A stretch of DNA of 64,000 nucleotides from assembly GCF_000020365.1 (NCBI RefSeq), contig NC_012108.1, forward strand, positions 3,224,001 through 3,288,000. The letters are read 5' to 3'. Positions 26,351-34,960 of the stretch are shown here, in pieces. The notes beneath the pieces are model-generated. The model worked only from the letters and a program-made list of their open reading frames with translations, was not told the origin of the DNA and did not search any database. The position numbers were made by a program, and so were the translations under genes. Source of the DNA: Desulforapulum autotrophicum HRM2 (lineage in GTDB: Bacteria; Desulfobacterota; Desulfobacteria; Desulfobacterales; Desulfobacteraceae). Numbering within the stretch: the first letter of the stretch is position 1; each line of letters opens with the position of its first letter.

Positions 26351-27085
26351 ATGCCAAGGAGAACCATAACCAATTCCCTGGTCTCCACCGACGACGAAGC
26401 AGGATGGCTCGTCACCTATGCGGACCTCATGACCCTGCTTCTGGTTTTTTTCATACTGCTCTTTTCCCTGTCAAACATTGACCGGGAACGATACAAGGCC
26501 GCCATTGAGACAGTTAAGCTTAAAATCAACCTGCAAAAAGACCCCATTGGCATGATCGAATTCATGGAAATCCCGGACGCCCTGAACACAAAGATCACCA
26601 TCGAAGATATCACAGGCCTTCGATCACGGCAAGCAACCCTCATCCGGGACGTGAACCGGTTTATTGTCAACAGGGAAGCGCCTGACACAATCAAGACCCA
26701 TGTGCTTGACGGAAAAGTCATCGTCACCATCAACGGCCAGACCCTGTTTGATTCAGGATCGGCAAACCTCAAACAGGGCGCCACTGCCATTCTTGACCGA
26801 ATCGTGGCCGTGGTGTTTGAGTATCCTGAATACAGTATAAATATTAAAGGTTACACCGACGACATCCCCATTGAAACGGCACAATTTCCATCCAACTGGG
26901 AGCTTTCTGCAATCCGGGCCACAACGGTGCTTAAACATCTGATTCAAAAAGGAATCAATCCCAAACGGCTTACCGCCACTGGCTATGCAGACATGGAACC
27001 CCTTGTGCCAAACACGTCTGATACCAACAGGGCCATCAACAGGAGGGTGGAATTTGTTCTGGAAAAAAAGGCGACCCCATACTGA
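26351..27085 (+). CDS. motB: Flagellar motor stator protein MotB
   Basis: A 244-residue protein. The single membrane helix starts at residue about 23 (YADLMTLLLVFFILLFSLS) and contains Asp25, the conserved ion-carrying residue. The C-terminal OmpA-like peptidoglycan-binding domain has GYTDDIPI, NWELSAIRATTVL and NRRVEFVL. It anchors the stator to the cell wall. An AAGGAGA ribosome site overlaps the start region, and 1 bp separates it from the PilZ gene. Confidence 0.92.
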   Translation: MPRRTITNSLVSTDDEAGWLVTYADLMTLLLVFFILLFSLSNIDRERYKAAIETVKLKINLQKDPIGMIEFMEIPDALNTKITIEDITGLRSRQATLIRDVNRFIVNREAPDTIKTHVLDGKVIVTINGQTLFDSGSANLKQGATAILDRIVAVVFEYPEYSINIKGYTDDIPIETAQFPSNWELSAIRATTVLKHLIQKGINPKRLTATGYADMEPLVPNTSDTNRAINRRVEFVLEKKATPY

Positions 27086-27086
27086 C

Positions 27087-27452
27087 ATGCTGATCCATGA
27101 AACACCGGACAAGCGCGATACCTTCCGGTACACCTTTGCTTTACCCCGCCCACCGGTCATACAGTTTCTCAACACAACGGTTGAACTCATTGACATCAGC
27201 GCTGGCGGGGTTTCGTTCAAAAACCATGGATTTAACCCAGGAGACAGGGACAGGATCACACTGCACCTGGGGGACGAGGAGATCAGGTTTAAATATAAGC
27301 TTTGCATTGTTATTGTGATCGTATCCATTGACGCACACAAAATCTGTCACTGTCTGTTTGAAGCACCCGACGTCGACCAGACCGAAGCCATTCACCGTTT
27401 TCTACTGCTCAAGCAGAAAAAAGATATCCGGGAGAGCCTTCACCCCAGATGA
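27087..27452 (+). CDS. PilZ-domain protein
   Basis: A 121-residue protein. KRDTFRYTF near the N-terminus and DISAGGVSFKN further on match the RxxxR/DxSxxG halves of a PilZ domain, though the arginine motif is only partly kept (KRDTFR). PilZ proteins bind cyclic di-GMP and often act on motility. The position right after motAB supports a role in adjusting the stator. The start at 27087 is 1 bp after the motB stop, and its stop overlaps the dinB start (ATGA). Confidence 0.72.
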   Translation: MLIHETPDKRDTFRYTFALPRPPVIQFLNTTVELIDISAGGVSFKNHGFNPGDRDRITLHLGDEEIRFKYKLCIVIVIVSIDAHKICHCLFEAPDVDQTEAIHRFLLLKQKKDIRESLHPR

Positions 27453-28603
27453 TTTTGCACATGGATATGGATGCTTTCTTTGCCGCGATCGAGCAGAGGG
27501 ATCACCCGGAAACAGCCGGACGTCCCCTTGTGGTAGGCGGCAATTCAAAAAGAAGCGTTGTTGCAACGGCAAGTTACGAGGCAAGGCGCTTTGGCATCCA
27601 CTCGGCCATGCCCATGTTCATGGCCTTGGATAAATGCTCCCATTTGATTGTGATTCCTCCGGACAAATCAAAATATGCGGCCGTCTCGGGTCAGATCATG
27701 ACCCTTCTCAATGAATTTACCCCCCTGGTTGAACAGGTTTCCATTGATGAGGCCTTTCTTGACATCACAGGCTGTGAACGGCTGTTTGGATCCGTCGAAA
27801 AAATCTGTGTTGCCATTAAAGACAGAATCAAGCAGGAGACCGGTCTCACATGTTCCATTGGTGCATCCCACCTGAAATTTCTTGCTAAAATTGCTTCGGA
27901 CATGAACAAGCCCGACGGTATCCACATCATCAAGCGAACAGATACACCCGAGGTCATCCAGACCCTGGCCATCAAAAAAGTGCCCGGTGTCGGTGAACGT
28001 GCCATGGACCAGATGAAACAGCTTGGGATAATTACCCTCGGGGATATCAGCCGCATCCCCCATCCGATCCTTGAAAAGAAATTCGGAAAGTTTGCCACCG
28101 ACCTGTTAAACTTTTCAAGGGGTATTGATCCGTCAATAATTGGAACCAGCGGACCGATAAAATCCATTTCAAGTGAATCCACCCTTGAAAACGACACCCT
28201 TGACATGGTCGTCATGAAAAAGCATCTCCTTGCCCATGCCCAGCGAGTGGGCAGGCAGTTAAGGGCCAAGAATCTCCTTGCCACCAACATCACCATCAAG
28301 CTTAAATTCTCTGATTTTACCCAGATCACCCGCCAGACCAAACTCATGGTTCCCATTTGTGCCTCAACGGCCATCTACAGAGAAGCCTGTACCCTGTTTG
28401 AACAAACGGCCAAAACCCGTAAAATAAGGCTTCTGGGCGTTGGGGTTTCATCCTTTTCAACCCCGGATGCCCCTGTTCAATTGGAACTTTTTGACAATAT
28501 TGACCAAAAGGATAGACGATGGGCTGTCCTGGACAGGGCCGTGGACAGGATTTCCCACAGGTTTGGTGCAAAAACGATCACATCTGCCTCGTTAAAATCC
28601 TAA
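27449..28603 (+). CDS. dinB: DNA polymerase IV
   Basis: A 384-residue Y-family polymerase. Catalytic residues are in HMDMDAFFAAIEQRD and VSIDEAFLDITG. RPLVVGG and the helix-hairpin-helix VPGVGERAMDQMKQLGI are also visible. A QLELF sequence near the C-terminus fits a beta-clamp binding motif, although it is followed by about 35 more residues. It copies damaged DNA with low fidelity. Its start overlaps the PilZ gene stop by 4 bp, an unusual link with motility genes. No LexA box was visible. Confidence 0.93.
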   Translation: MILHMDMDAFFAAIEQRDHPETAGRPLVVGGNSKRSVVATASYEARRFGIHSAMPMFMALDKCSHLIVIPPDKSKYAAVSGQIMTLLNEFTPLVEQVSIDEAFLDITGCERLFGSVEKICVAIKDRIKQETGLTCSIGASHLKFLAKIASDMNKPDGIHIIKRTDTPEVIQTLAIKKVPGVGERAMDQMKQLGIITLGDISRIPHPILEKKFGKFATDLLNFSRGIDPSIIGTSGPIKSISSESTLENDTLDMVVMKKHLLAHAQRVGRQLRAKNLLATNITIKLKFSDFTQITRQTKLMVPICASTAIYREACTLFEQTAKTRKIRLLGVGVSSFSTPDAPVQLELFDNIDQKDRRWAVLDRAVDRISHRFGAKTITSASLKS

Positions 28604-28945
28604 GCCAGGTAACTTTTAGGTTCAATTTTAACTTGACTAACAATTTGACTCTCTCTAATATGAATTTCTATTTCTATTAATGATCGGCGTTCTTGTCAAT
28701 AACATATGGTCAAGGCAAAAAAAGGGGCTGGCGTTATAATGCGTTTTTTTAAAAACCTTAACGATTTTCAAGGGAACCTCTATCAGATCATGGCCAACAT
28801 CCGTGAAATCGTCACAAGGGAAAAAACATTGAAAAGCCCCTTGTCCAGGACCTTTACAGGGACACCCAGACCATTTCTGCAACGAAAAGGAATCTGTTTG
28901 ACGTATAGTCCCATAACCATTTCACACATTTAAAGAGGAGGCACC
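28604..28945. other. Intergenic region, no confident gene
   Basis: About 340 bp. A 75-codon frame at 28706-28933 has no ribosome site and no family look, so it is not called. TTGACT and TATAAT-like pieces occur but not at proper spacing. AAAGAGGAGG at the right end serves the next gene. Confidence 0.4.
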
Positions 28946-29512
28946 ATGTTTAAAAAAGTCTTATTTGTTGTTCTTGCACTGTCGTTTGCAGCAACTACCG
29001 CTTTTGCCGTTGAAACAGGCGGGGTCATCGTCCCTGACACCATGAGCATCACAAATGACGAACTTGTGCTGAACGGAACGGGGATTCGTAAGAAATTTGG
29101 TTTTAAGGTGTATGCCGCTGGCCTCTACCTGAAAGCCAGGACCAACGTTTCACAGGATATCATCAATGCAGATCAGCCCATGGCCATCACCATGACCTGG
29201 AAACGAAGTGGTCCCATTGACAAGGTCACCAATACGTTTTCAGACGGTTTCCAATATGGGGCCGGGACCAACTATGACAGTCTAAAACCTGACATCAACG
29301 CCTTTCTTGGAACCCTAGTCAAGGCTGAGAAAAATGACATCTGGAAATATCTCTATACACCGGGCAATGGAACTGCTATTTATTACAATGATGTACTTGC
29401 AACCACCATCAGCGGCCTTGAATTCAAAAAGGCGCTTTTTGCCATATGGCTTCTTGAAACCGATGCCTTCTCAGGAGATAAAGGACTCAGGGATGGAATG
29501 CTCGGTAACTAG
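28946..29512 (+). CDS. Exported chalcone-isomerase-like protein
   Basis: A 188-residue protein with a signal peptide (residues 1-22, ending AFA). The mature part matches the bacterial chalcone isomerase-like domain: LVLNGTGIRKKFGFKVYAAGLYL at the start and GLEFKKALFAIWLL near the end. In bacteria this fold is not tied to flavonoids. A ligand- or lipid-binding role is possible but unproven. GAGGAGG lies before the ATG. Confidence 0.85.
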   Translation: MFKKVLFVVLALSFAATTAFAVETGGVIVPDTMSITNDELVLNGTGIRKKFGFKVYAAGLYLKARTNVSQDIINADQPMAITMTWKRSGPIDKVTNTFSDGFQYGAGTNYDSLKPDINAFLGTLVKAEKNDIWKYLYTPGNGTAIYYNDVLATTISGLEFKKALFAIWLLETDAFSGDKGLRDGMLGN

Positions 29513-29557
29513 CCTTGGAAATACTTAGAATTATCTTTTTCAACCAGGTGACCATTA

Positions 29558-31990
29558 ATGAGCAAGGGCCTGACCTGTTATTCTATCCTTTATTTCATTG
29601 CAGGTACCATGCTTATGCTCTGCACGGGAATCGTATGTTCAGGTTCTCAAGTCATCCAGATCACCCCGCAGACGGACAGAAAAGACTTGACACCCTTTCT
29701 GTCTGTCTTTCGGGATGATTCACAAACCCTGGACATCGCAGACATCGTCACCCCCCGAGACAATGTATTGTTTAAACCCGTCAACGGACAATCAAGCTTT
29801 GGGTATTCAACCGCCAATTTCTGGTTCAAATTTACAGCAAACAACCCATCAACAAAAACCATCTCCTGGTTCCTGGAGTATCCCTATGCAGTGGTGGATC
29901 ATTTTGAATTTTTCCACTCTGGTCCAGAAGGATTTACAAGCACAAAGGGGGGCGATCTTCACCCCTTTTCCCTGCGGCCTGTGGATTACAGGACCATGGT
30001 GGTCCCGGTCACCCTGCCTCCAGGAGCACACACCTTTTACTTTAGGATTCATTCCGGGGGTGCCATCGTCTCAGCGGTCACTGCATGGGGAAAAAGCGCC
30101 TTTGAACACCATAGGACACTTGATCTTGCACTGAACTGGATCTATTGCGGGATAATGCTGGCAACGATCATCTATTGCCTTTTGATCTTTGTCTCCCTGC
30201 GACAGTCTGCCTTTTTATTTCTGGCCTTTTTTGTTTCTGCCATCACCTTTTTTACCCTGGTTCATACAGGCCTGGCCTTTCAATATCTCTGGCCTGAATC
30301 AACAAAATGGGCCAACCTCTGTCACCCCCTTTCTGGATTTGCAGCAATTTCAGGAGCCGTTCTATTTACCCGTTCGTTTCTCCACACAAAAAAACACCTC
30401 CCCTTGTTTGATACCATTCTTAAGACCTTCATCGCAGGATCTGTCGTACTTATTTTCATCTCATTTTTTGTACCCTATCCGTTTATGACAAGAGCCCTGA
30501 TGGTCATGGCCTGCCTCATGGGACTGGCCATGACTTTTTCAGGAATAATGCTCGTCTTCAAACAGATTCGGAGGGCCGGATTTTATCTTCTGGCATGGTC
30601 CCCCTTTATTGTCACCATTGCTTTAATGGTCATAAAATCCTTTGGCCTGATTAGAAACAACCTCTTTACCGATTCCATGGTACCGATTTCATCAGCCCTT
30701 GTGGCCATACTTCTTTCGTTTGCCCTGATTGACAATGTCAAGATAATGATACTTGAACGCGAAAAATTTCTCAAGGACATCGATAACTCGGAAAAAATGT
30801 ACCGGATGCTTGCAGAGAATGTAAAGGATGTCATCTGGCGGCTTGATCTTAAAACCATGAAACTGATCTATATCACCCCGTCCGTGGAAGAGATGATGGG
30901 GTATACGCCCAAGGAGGCGGAAGGTTTTATTTTCAAGGAAATGCTACCCCGGAACGCTGGAAAAAATGCCTGGAAAGCCATTCAGGAAGGAATGCAAAAA
31001 AGCGCATCTTGTACCGGCGAGACAAGGCACGCTTTTACCATTGAGCTTGAGTGCTATAACAAAGCAAGGCAGATCTTCTGGACAGAAACCACCACCACCT
31101 TTGTCCAGGACAAACAGGGCAACCCCATTGAAATGATCGGTATCACCCGGGATATTACTGAAAGAAAAAAGGCGGAGGCGGAGAATCGGGCCCTTGAAAT
31201 CCAGCTCAACCAGTCCCGGAAAATGGAGGCCATCGGGACCCTTGCCGGGGGTATTGCCCATGACATGAACAATATCATCGGAGCCATACTCGGGTATGCG
31301 GAGCTATCCATAAATGAAACAGACAGACAGACCCGCATGTACCATCGCCTGCACAGGATAATAAAAGGCTGTGACCGGGCAAGGGATCTGGTCCAGGGGA
31401 TTCTGACCTTCAGTCGCCAGGACAGCAGGGTGCTTCAAACCATTGCAATTTATCCCGTTGTCAATGAGGTTTTAAAACTGATCCGGGTCACTTTACCGTC
31501 AAACATCAGCATCGACGATGCGTCCATGGATGAGACCCTTATGATCAAAGCCGATCCCACCCAGGTACACCAGGTCATCATGAATCTATGCACCAATGCG
31601 GGGTATGCCATGGGTAAAAAGGGAGGCCTTCTCAAAATTTCCATTCAAAGGGAAATTATCCAACAAGAAACGGCCCAGAAACAAATTCATCTATTGCCGG
31701 GCAGCTATGTAAAACTGACCGTAAGCGATACCGGCCATGGCATGCCCCACGAAACAATGGCACATATTTTCGAACCATTTTTCACCACAAAACCCATGGG
31801 AAGCGGCACAGGCTTAGGGCTGGCCATGGTCCACGGTATCATGGAAGAATTGGGGGGAAAGGTCCATGTCCTGAGTGAGTCTGGACAGGGAACCCTTTTT
31901 ACTCTTTTCTTCCCGGAGGCAGACATGACATCTGCCCCCACACCCATCAATACATGGCGTCGATCTGATCCCCGTAATTTTTCAGAATGA
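29558..31990 (+). CDS. 7TM-DISM sensor histidine kinase with PAS domain
   Basis: An 810-residue kinase. After a signal segment comes an extracellular 7TMR-DISM-type sensory domain (about 45-185), seven hydrophobic segments (about 195-400), a PAS domain (from EKMYRMLAENVKDVIWRL, with the PAC end IGITRDITERK), the H-box AGGIAHDMNNIIGA with the phosphorylated His, and an ATPase domain (DTGHGMP, FEPFFTTKPMGSGTGLGLAMVHG). No receiver is attached, and no response regulator is adjacent. Extracellular DISM domains bind carbohydrate-like ligands in some relatives. Its last 44 bp overlap the oppositely oriented fadD-like gene. Confidence 0.9.
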   Translation: MSKGLTCYSILYFIAGTMLMLCTGIVCSGSQVIQITPQTDRKDLTPFLSVFRDDSQTLDIADIVTPRDNVLFKPVNGQSSFGYSTANFWFKFTANNPSTKTISWFLEYPYAVVDHFEFFHSGPEGFTSTKGGDLHPFSLRPVDYRTMVVPVTLPPGAHTFYFRIHSGGAIVSAVTAWGKSAFEHHRTLDLALNWIYCGIMLATIIYCLLIFVSLRQSAFLFLAFFVSAITFFTLVHTGLAFQYLWPESTKWANLCHPLSGFAAISGAVLFTRSFLHTKKHLPLFDTILKTFIAGSVVLIFISFFVPYPFMTRALMVMACLMGLAMTFSGIMLVFKQIRRAGFYLLAWSPFIVTIALMVIKSFGLIRNNLFTDSMVPISSALVAILLSFALIDNVKIMILEREKFLKDIDNSEKMYRMLAENVKDVIWRLDLKTMKLIYITPSVEEMMGYTPKEAEGFIFKEMLPRNAGKNAWKAIQEGMQKSASCTGETRHAFTIELECYNKARQIFWTETTTTFVQDKQGNPIEMIGITRDITERKKAEAENRALEIQLNQSRKMEAIGTLAGGIAHDMNNIIGAILGYAELSINETDRQTRMYHRLHRIIKGCDRARDLVQGILTFSRQDSRVLQTIAIYPVVNEVLKLIRVTLPSNISIDDASMDETLMIKADPTQVHQVIMNLCTNAGYAMGKKGGLLKISIQREIIQQETAQKQIHLLPGSYVKLTVSDTGHGMPHETMAHIFEPFFTTKPMGSGTGLGLAMVHGIMEELGGKVHVLSESGQGTLFTLFFPEADMTSAPTPINTWRRSDPRNFSE

Positions 31991-33731
31991 CATTCTTTTT
32001 CAGCTTAAAGGTCGGGGTCATCATACTGTTTTCTATGGTAAACTCGGGCACAAGGGTAATTTTTTTAATGGTTTCAAACGAGGCCAGGGACTGGTTTCTC
32101 ATTTCCACCTCACCCTCAATGAGACGCTTTATTTCCGGGTGTTCCACAAGGTCGGCAACCCTGCCATAGGCAATATTTTTTTCATCAGCATAGGCCATGA
32201 CATTTTCATCGTCCAGGGTGACAACGGCGGAAAGATATTTTCTTCTATCCCCGACGACACAAATCTGATTGATGTATTTAGATGTGGTCATGATCCCTTC
32301 AATGCGGGACGGGGCGATATTTTTACCGCCGGCTGTAATGAGGATGCTCTTTTTCCGATCCGTTATTTTAAGGACATTGTTCCCATCAATCTCTCCAATA
32401 TCCCCTGTCTTAAGCCAGCCATCCTCGGTAAAAGTCTCAGCTGTTTCTTCGGGCATCTTATAGTACGCTTTCATCACATTGCGGCCCTTGGTCAGCACCT
32501 CGCCGTCTTCGGCAAGTTTATGGAAAAGGCCTTCACCGGGCGGTCCCACGACACCAAAGGCATAGCTGTCTGGTCGATTCACATGGGAAAAAGAGGTATT
32601 TTCGGTCATGCCCAGCCCCTCGAGTATCAAAAGACCTGCGGCATGAAAAAACCGGGCAATCTCAGGATTAAGGGGGGCGGCACCGCTGATACACCACTTG
32701 ACATTGCCACCAAGGGCCTTGTGGATCTTTGAAAAAACAAGCCGGGTGGCCACCTGGTATTTAAGCCCCAGGACAAAGGGAATCTCCCGACGGTCCACCT
32801 TTCGTTTGCTGACTTCCTGCCCAACGGCGCATGCCCAGTTGAAAATTTTCAAAGCAACCCCACCCTTTGCCTCAGCCCCGCTGATGACCTTGGTGTGAAT
32901 TTTTTCAAACACCCGGGGAACACTTACAAACCAGTGGGGAGCGGCCAGGGCAAAATCTTCCAGCAGGGTATCCACTCCCCGTGCAAAGCTTGTCCGGTTA
33001 CCGGTTTTGATGCCCGTGTAACAACAGGTTCTGGCAAAAACATGGGCCAGGGGAAGAAAGACAAACATCTCTTCACCTGCCTTAAAATTTCCGGACTGGA
33101 AAACAGACTGGCTGGTCGAGGTAAGATTGTCATGGGTCAAAACAACCCCTTTGGGTACGCCAGTGGTACCCGAGGTGTAGACAAGCCCAGCTGTATCCTC
33201 GGGTTTTACGCTGTGTGTGCGTTCCTCAAAAACCGCGTCAGAGATCTCCTTTCCAAGGGTGAGAAAGGTGTCATAGGTTATCACCCAGTCATCTTCAGGG
33301 GCCTCTCCATTGAACAGGATCACTTTTCTAACATTCGAAATCTGCTCCCTGATTTTAAAGAGTTTATCCAACTGGATCTGATTTTCGGCAAAAACCAGCA
33401 CCCCATCAGAATGATTGATAATATACTCACAGTCAGCCGGGAGGTTTGACTGATAGATGCCCACAGTTGCGGCCCCAACGGACATGTTGGCAACATCGGT
33501 CAACATCCAGTTATAGCAGGTGTAACTTAGAATATTGACCTTGTCGCCCCTTTCAACACCAAGGGCAATAAGGCTTTTTGATGCCGTTTTTACCCCATCA
33601 TAGAATGCCTTCCAGGTCACAGATGTGGGGGTGGTGTCTGCATCAAACCATCTGTATGCCGGCGAGTCTGCATATTTATCAATGGTCTCGCAAAGCATCG
33701 CATGGAAATTATCATACGCCTTAAACGCCAT
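31947..33731 (-). CDS. Long-chain fatty acid-CoA ligase
   Basis: A 594-residue AMP-forming ligase. The P-loop YTSGTTGVPKGVVLTHDNL, the LPLAHVFAR and GLGMTENTSF segments, and the hinge GDIGEIDGNNVLKITDRKKSILITAGGKNIAPSRIE show the FadD15-type long-chain subclass. It activates fatty acids to acyl-CoA. The start at 33731 is chosen because AAAGGAGG precedes it. It stands alone on this strand, with the LUD gene upstream at a 130-bp distance. Confidence 0.92.
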   Translation of the reverse strand: MAFKAYDNFHAMLCETIDKYADSPAYRWFDADTTPTSVTWKAFYDGVKTASKSLIALGVERGDKVNILSYTCYNWMLTDVANMSVGAATVGIYQSNLPADCEYIINHSDGVLVFAENQIQLDKLFKIREQISNVRKVILFNGEAPEDDWVITYDTFLTLGKEISDAVFEERTHSVKPEDTAGLVYTSGTTGVPKGVVLTHDNLTSTSQSVFQSGNFKAGEEMFVFLPLAHVFARTCCYTGIKTGNRTSFARGVDTLLEDFALAAPHWFVSVPRVFEKIHTKVISGAEAKGGVALKIFNWACAVGQEVSKRKVDRREIPFVLGLKYQVATRLVFSKIHKALGGNVKWCISGAAPLNPEIARFFHAAGLLILEGLGMTENTSFSHVNRPDSYAFGVVGPPGEGLFHKLAEDGEVLTKGRNVMKAYYKMPEETAETFTEDGWLKTGDIGEIDGNNVLKITDRKKSILITAGGKNIAPSRIEGIMTTSKYINQICVVGDRRKYLSAVVTLDDENVMAYADEKNIAYGRVADLVEHPEIKRLIEGEVEMRNQSLASFETIKKITLVPEFTIENSMMTPTFKLKKNVILKNYGDQIDAMY

Positions 33732-33864
33732 AAATCCTCCTTTGTTAAAAGCCAATCATTGTTTTTGAGCAGTTAGAATTCCACTTCCCCGAACATTGTT
33801 ACCCAAGCTTACAGAATCTGAATGATCTGCCGACCCCCTTTCTCAAACAGCGATCAATCGCCGG

Positions 33865-34518
33865 TTAAAACCCCAAATCCTTGTTTACAAGAATTATTTT
33901 AACCCTTTTTTTAGGAAAGCACCGCTCGGTAATCATCCATGTATTACAAATTCGATCTGGACTTGAACAGTCCTGGCAAACCCCGGTTTCCCTGCAGGGC
34001 GTTTTCTTGTCAAGGTTCATCGCATTCACAGGGGCAGCATAATTTTTAACCCGGTCCATGGCATGGGCCAGGTCCCTGCATATCTTATTTCGCCCGGCAA
34101 TGACGATGACATGGCGAGGCCCAAAGGTGATGCCGCACACCCTGTTACCGATCATGTCAAGGTTGACAAGATGACCATCACTGGTGATGGCATTTGTTCC
34201 TGTAATAAAAAGATCCACAAGCAGTGAATTTCGCCTGAGCGACATCTGCTCGTCGGGACCAATCGTTTTATCAAAGGTGTTGAGTACGGTAAAACGAGGA
34301 TCATCCTTTAGGGCATGGAAAAGGCCTGTGGCAACAAAGGTCATGGAGCCGCCCCAGGAGACGCTTTTAACGCTCAGCCCGGGAAGAATCTTCCCAAGGG
34401 CGATATCCTTTGCCCCTTCAACTGTGTCAGCATGAAAGACTTCAAAATTATTCTTTTCAAGCTTTTCTCCAACTTGTGCAAGTCTGTGTTTCCAAAAAAT
34501 ATCCACTGGATTTTTCAC
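33865..34518 (-). CDS. LUD-domain (LutC-like) protein
   Basis: A 217-residue protein of the DUF162/LUD family: VSWGGSMTFVATGL, SLRRNSLLVDLFITGTNAIT and GNRVCGITFGPRHVIVIAGRNKI. Relatives are subunits of lactate utilisation complexes. The C-terminal part carries cysteines (CRETGVCQDCSSPDRIC), as in the stand-alone branch of the family. No lutA/lutB genes are nearby, so a lactate role is not supported by context. Confidence 0.85.
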   Translation of the reverse strand: MKNPVDIFWKHRLAQVGEKLEKNNFEVFHADTVEGAKDIALGKILPGLSVKSVSWGGSMTFVATGLFHALKDDPRFTVLNTFDKTIGPDEQMSLRRNSLLVDLFITGTNAITSDGHLVNLDMIGNRVCGITFGPRHVIVIAGRNKICRDLAHAMDRVKNYAAPVNAMNLDKKTPCRETGVCQDCSSPDRICNTWMITERCFPKKRVKIILVNKDLGF

Positions 34519-34639
34519 GGTTCAAATTCCTCCTTTATAATGGTCACCAGTCTTATCAAACTTGTTCGGGTAACGATATATAAAAACAACATCAATGGGC
34601 AATATATTTTCATAAAAACGGAATTTTTAATTTTTTCTA

Positions 34640-34668
34640 TTGACTAAAGAAAATTTCCTTTTTATAGT
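34640..34668 (+). promoter_or_regulatory. Candidate sigma-70 promoter of the acs operon
   Basis: TTGACT (34640-34645) is separated by 17 nt from TATAGT (34663-34668), a good match to both consensus boxes. It would give a leader of about 290 nt before acs. The leader also contains a 7-bp hairpin, CCATGTT / AACATGG, at 34822-34841. No gene lies between 34519 and 34960. Confidence 0.55.
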
Positions 34669-34960
34669 CGCATATACGATATGAATTAGATTCATTCTGT
34701 CGTTATGGTTCTTATTGAATTGATTTTATTTTCGCTCTGACGCCAGTAATTACTTCCCATGCACCATCAATGCTCAATATAAATGCACTGAACCGCGAAC
34801 CAGCCTCACTTTTTTCAACAACCATGTTCCCGGCAACATGGAAAAAATACCAATAATGGATCTTCTTTTCATTTAAAAGGAGGTGATATTACCCGGTTTT
34901 TTACTTTTCGATTTACCGTTAATACTATGGCAGCTCAACTATAATCCAAGGAGAAAATCA

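Noticed and set aside
28706-28933. 75-codon plus-strand frame
   Set aside because: No ribosome site, no family resemblance, and an overlapping frame on the other strand is equally long.
34822-34841. Terminator in the acs leader
   Set aside because: The stem is 7 bp and is followed by an A-run, not a T-run, in the direction of acs transcription.
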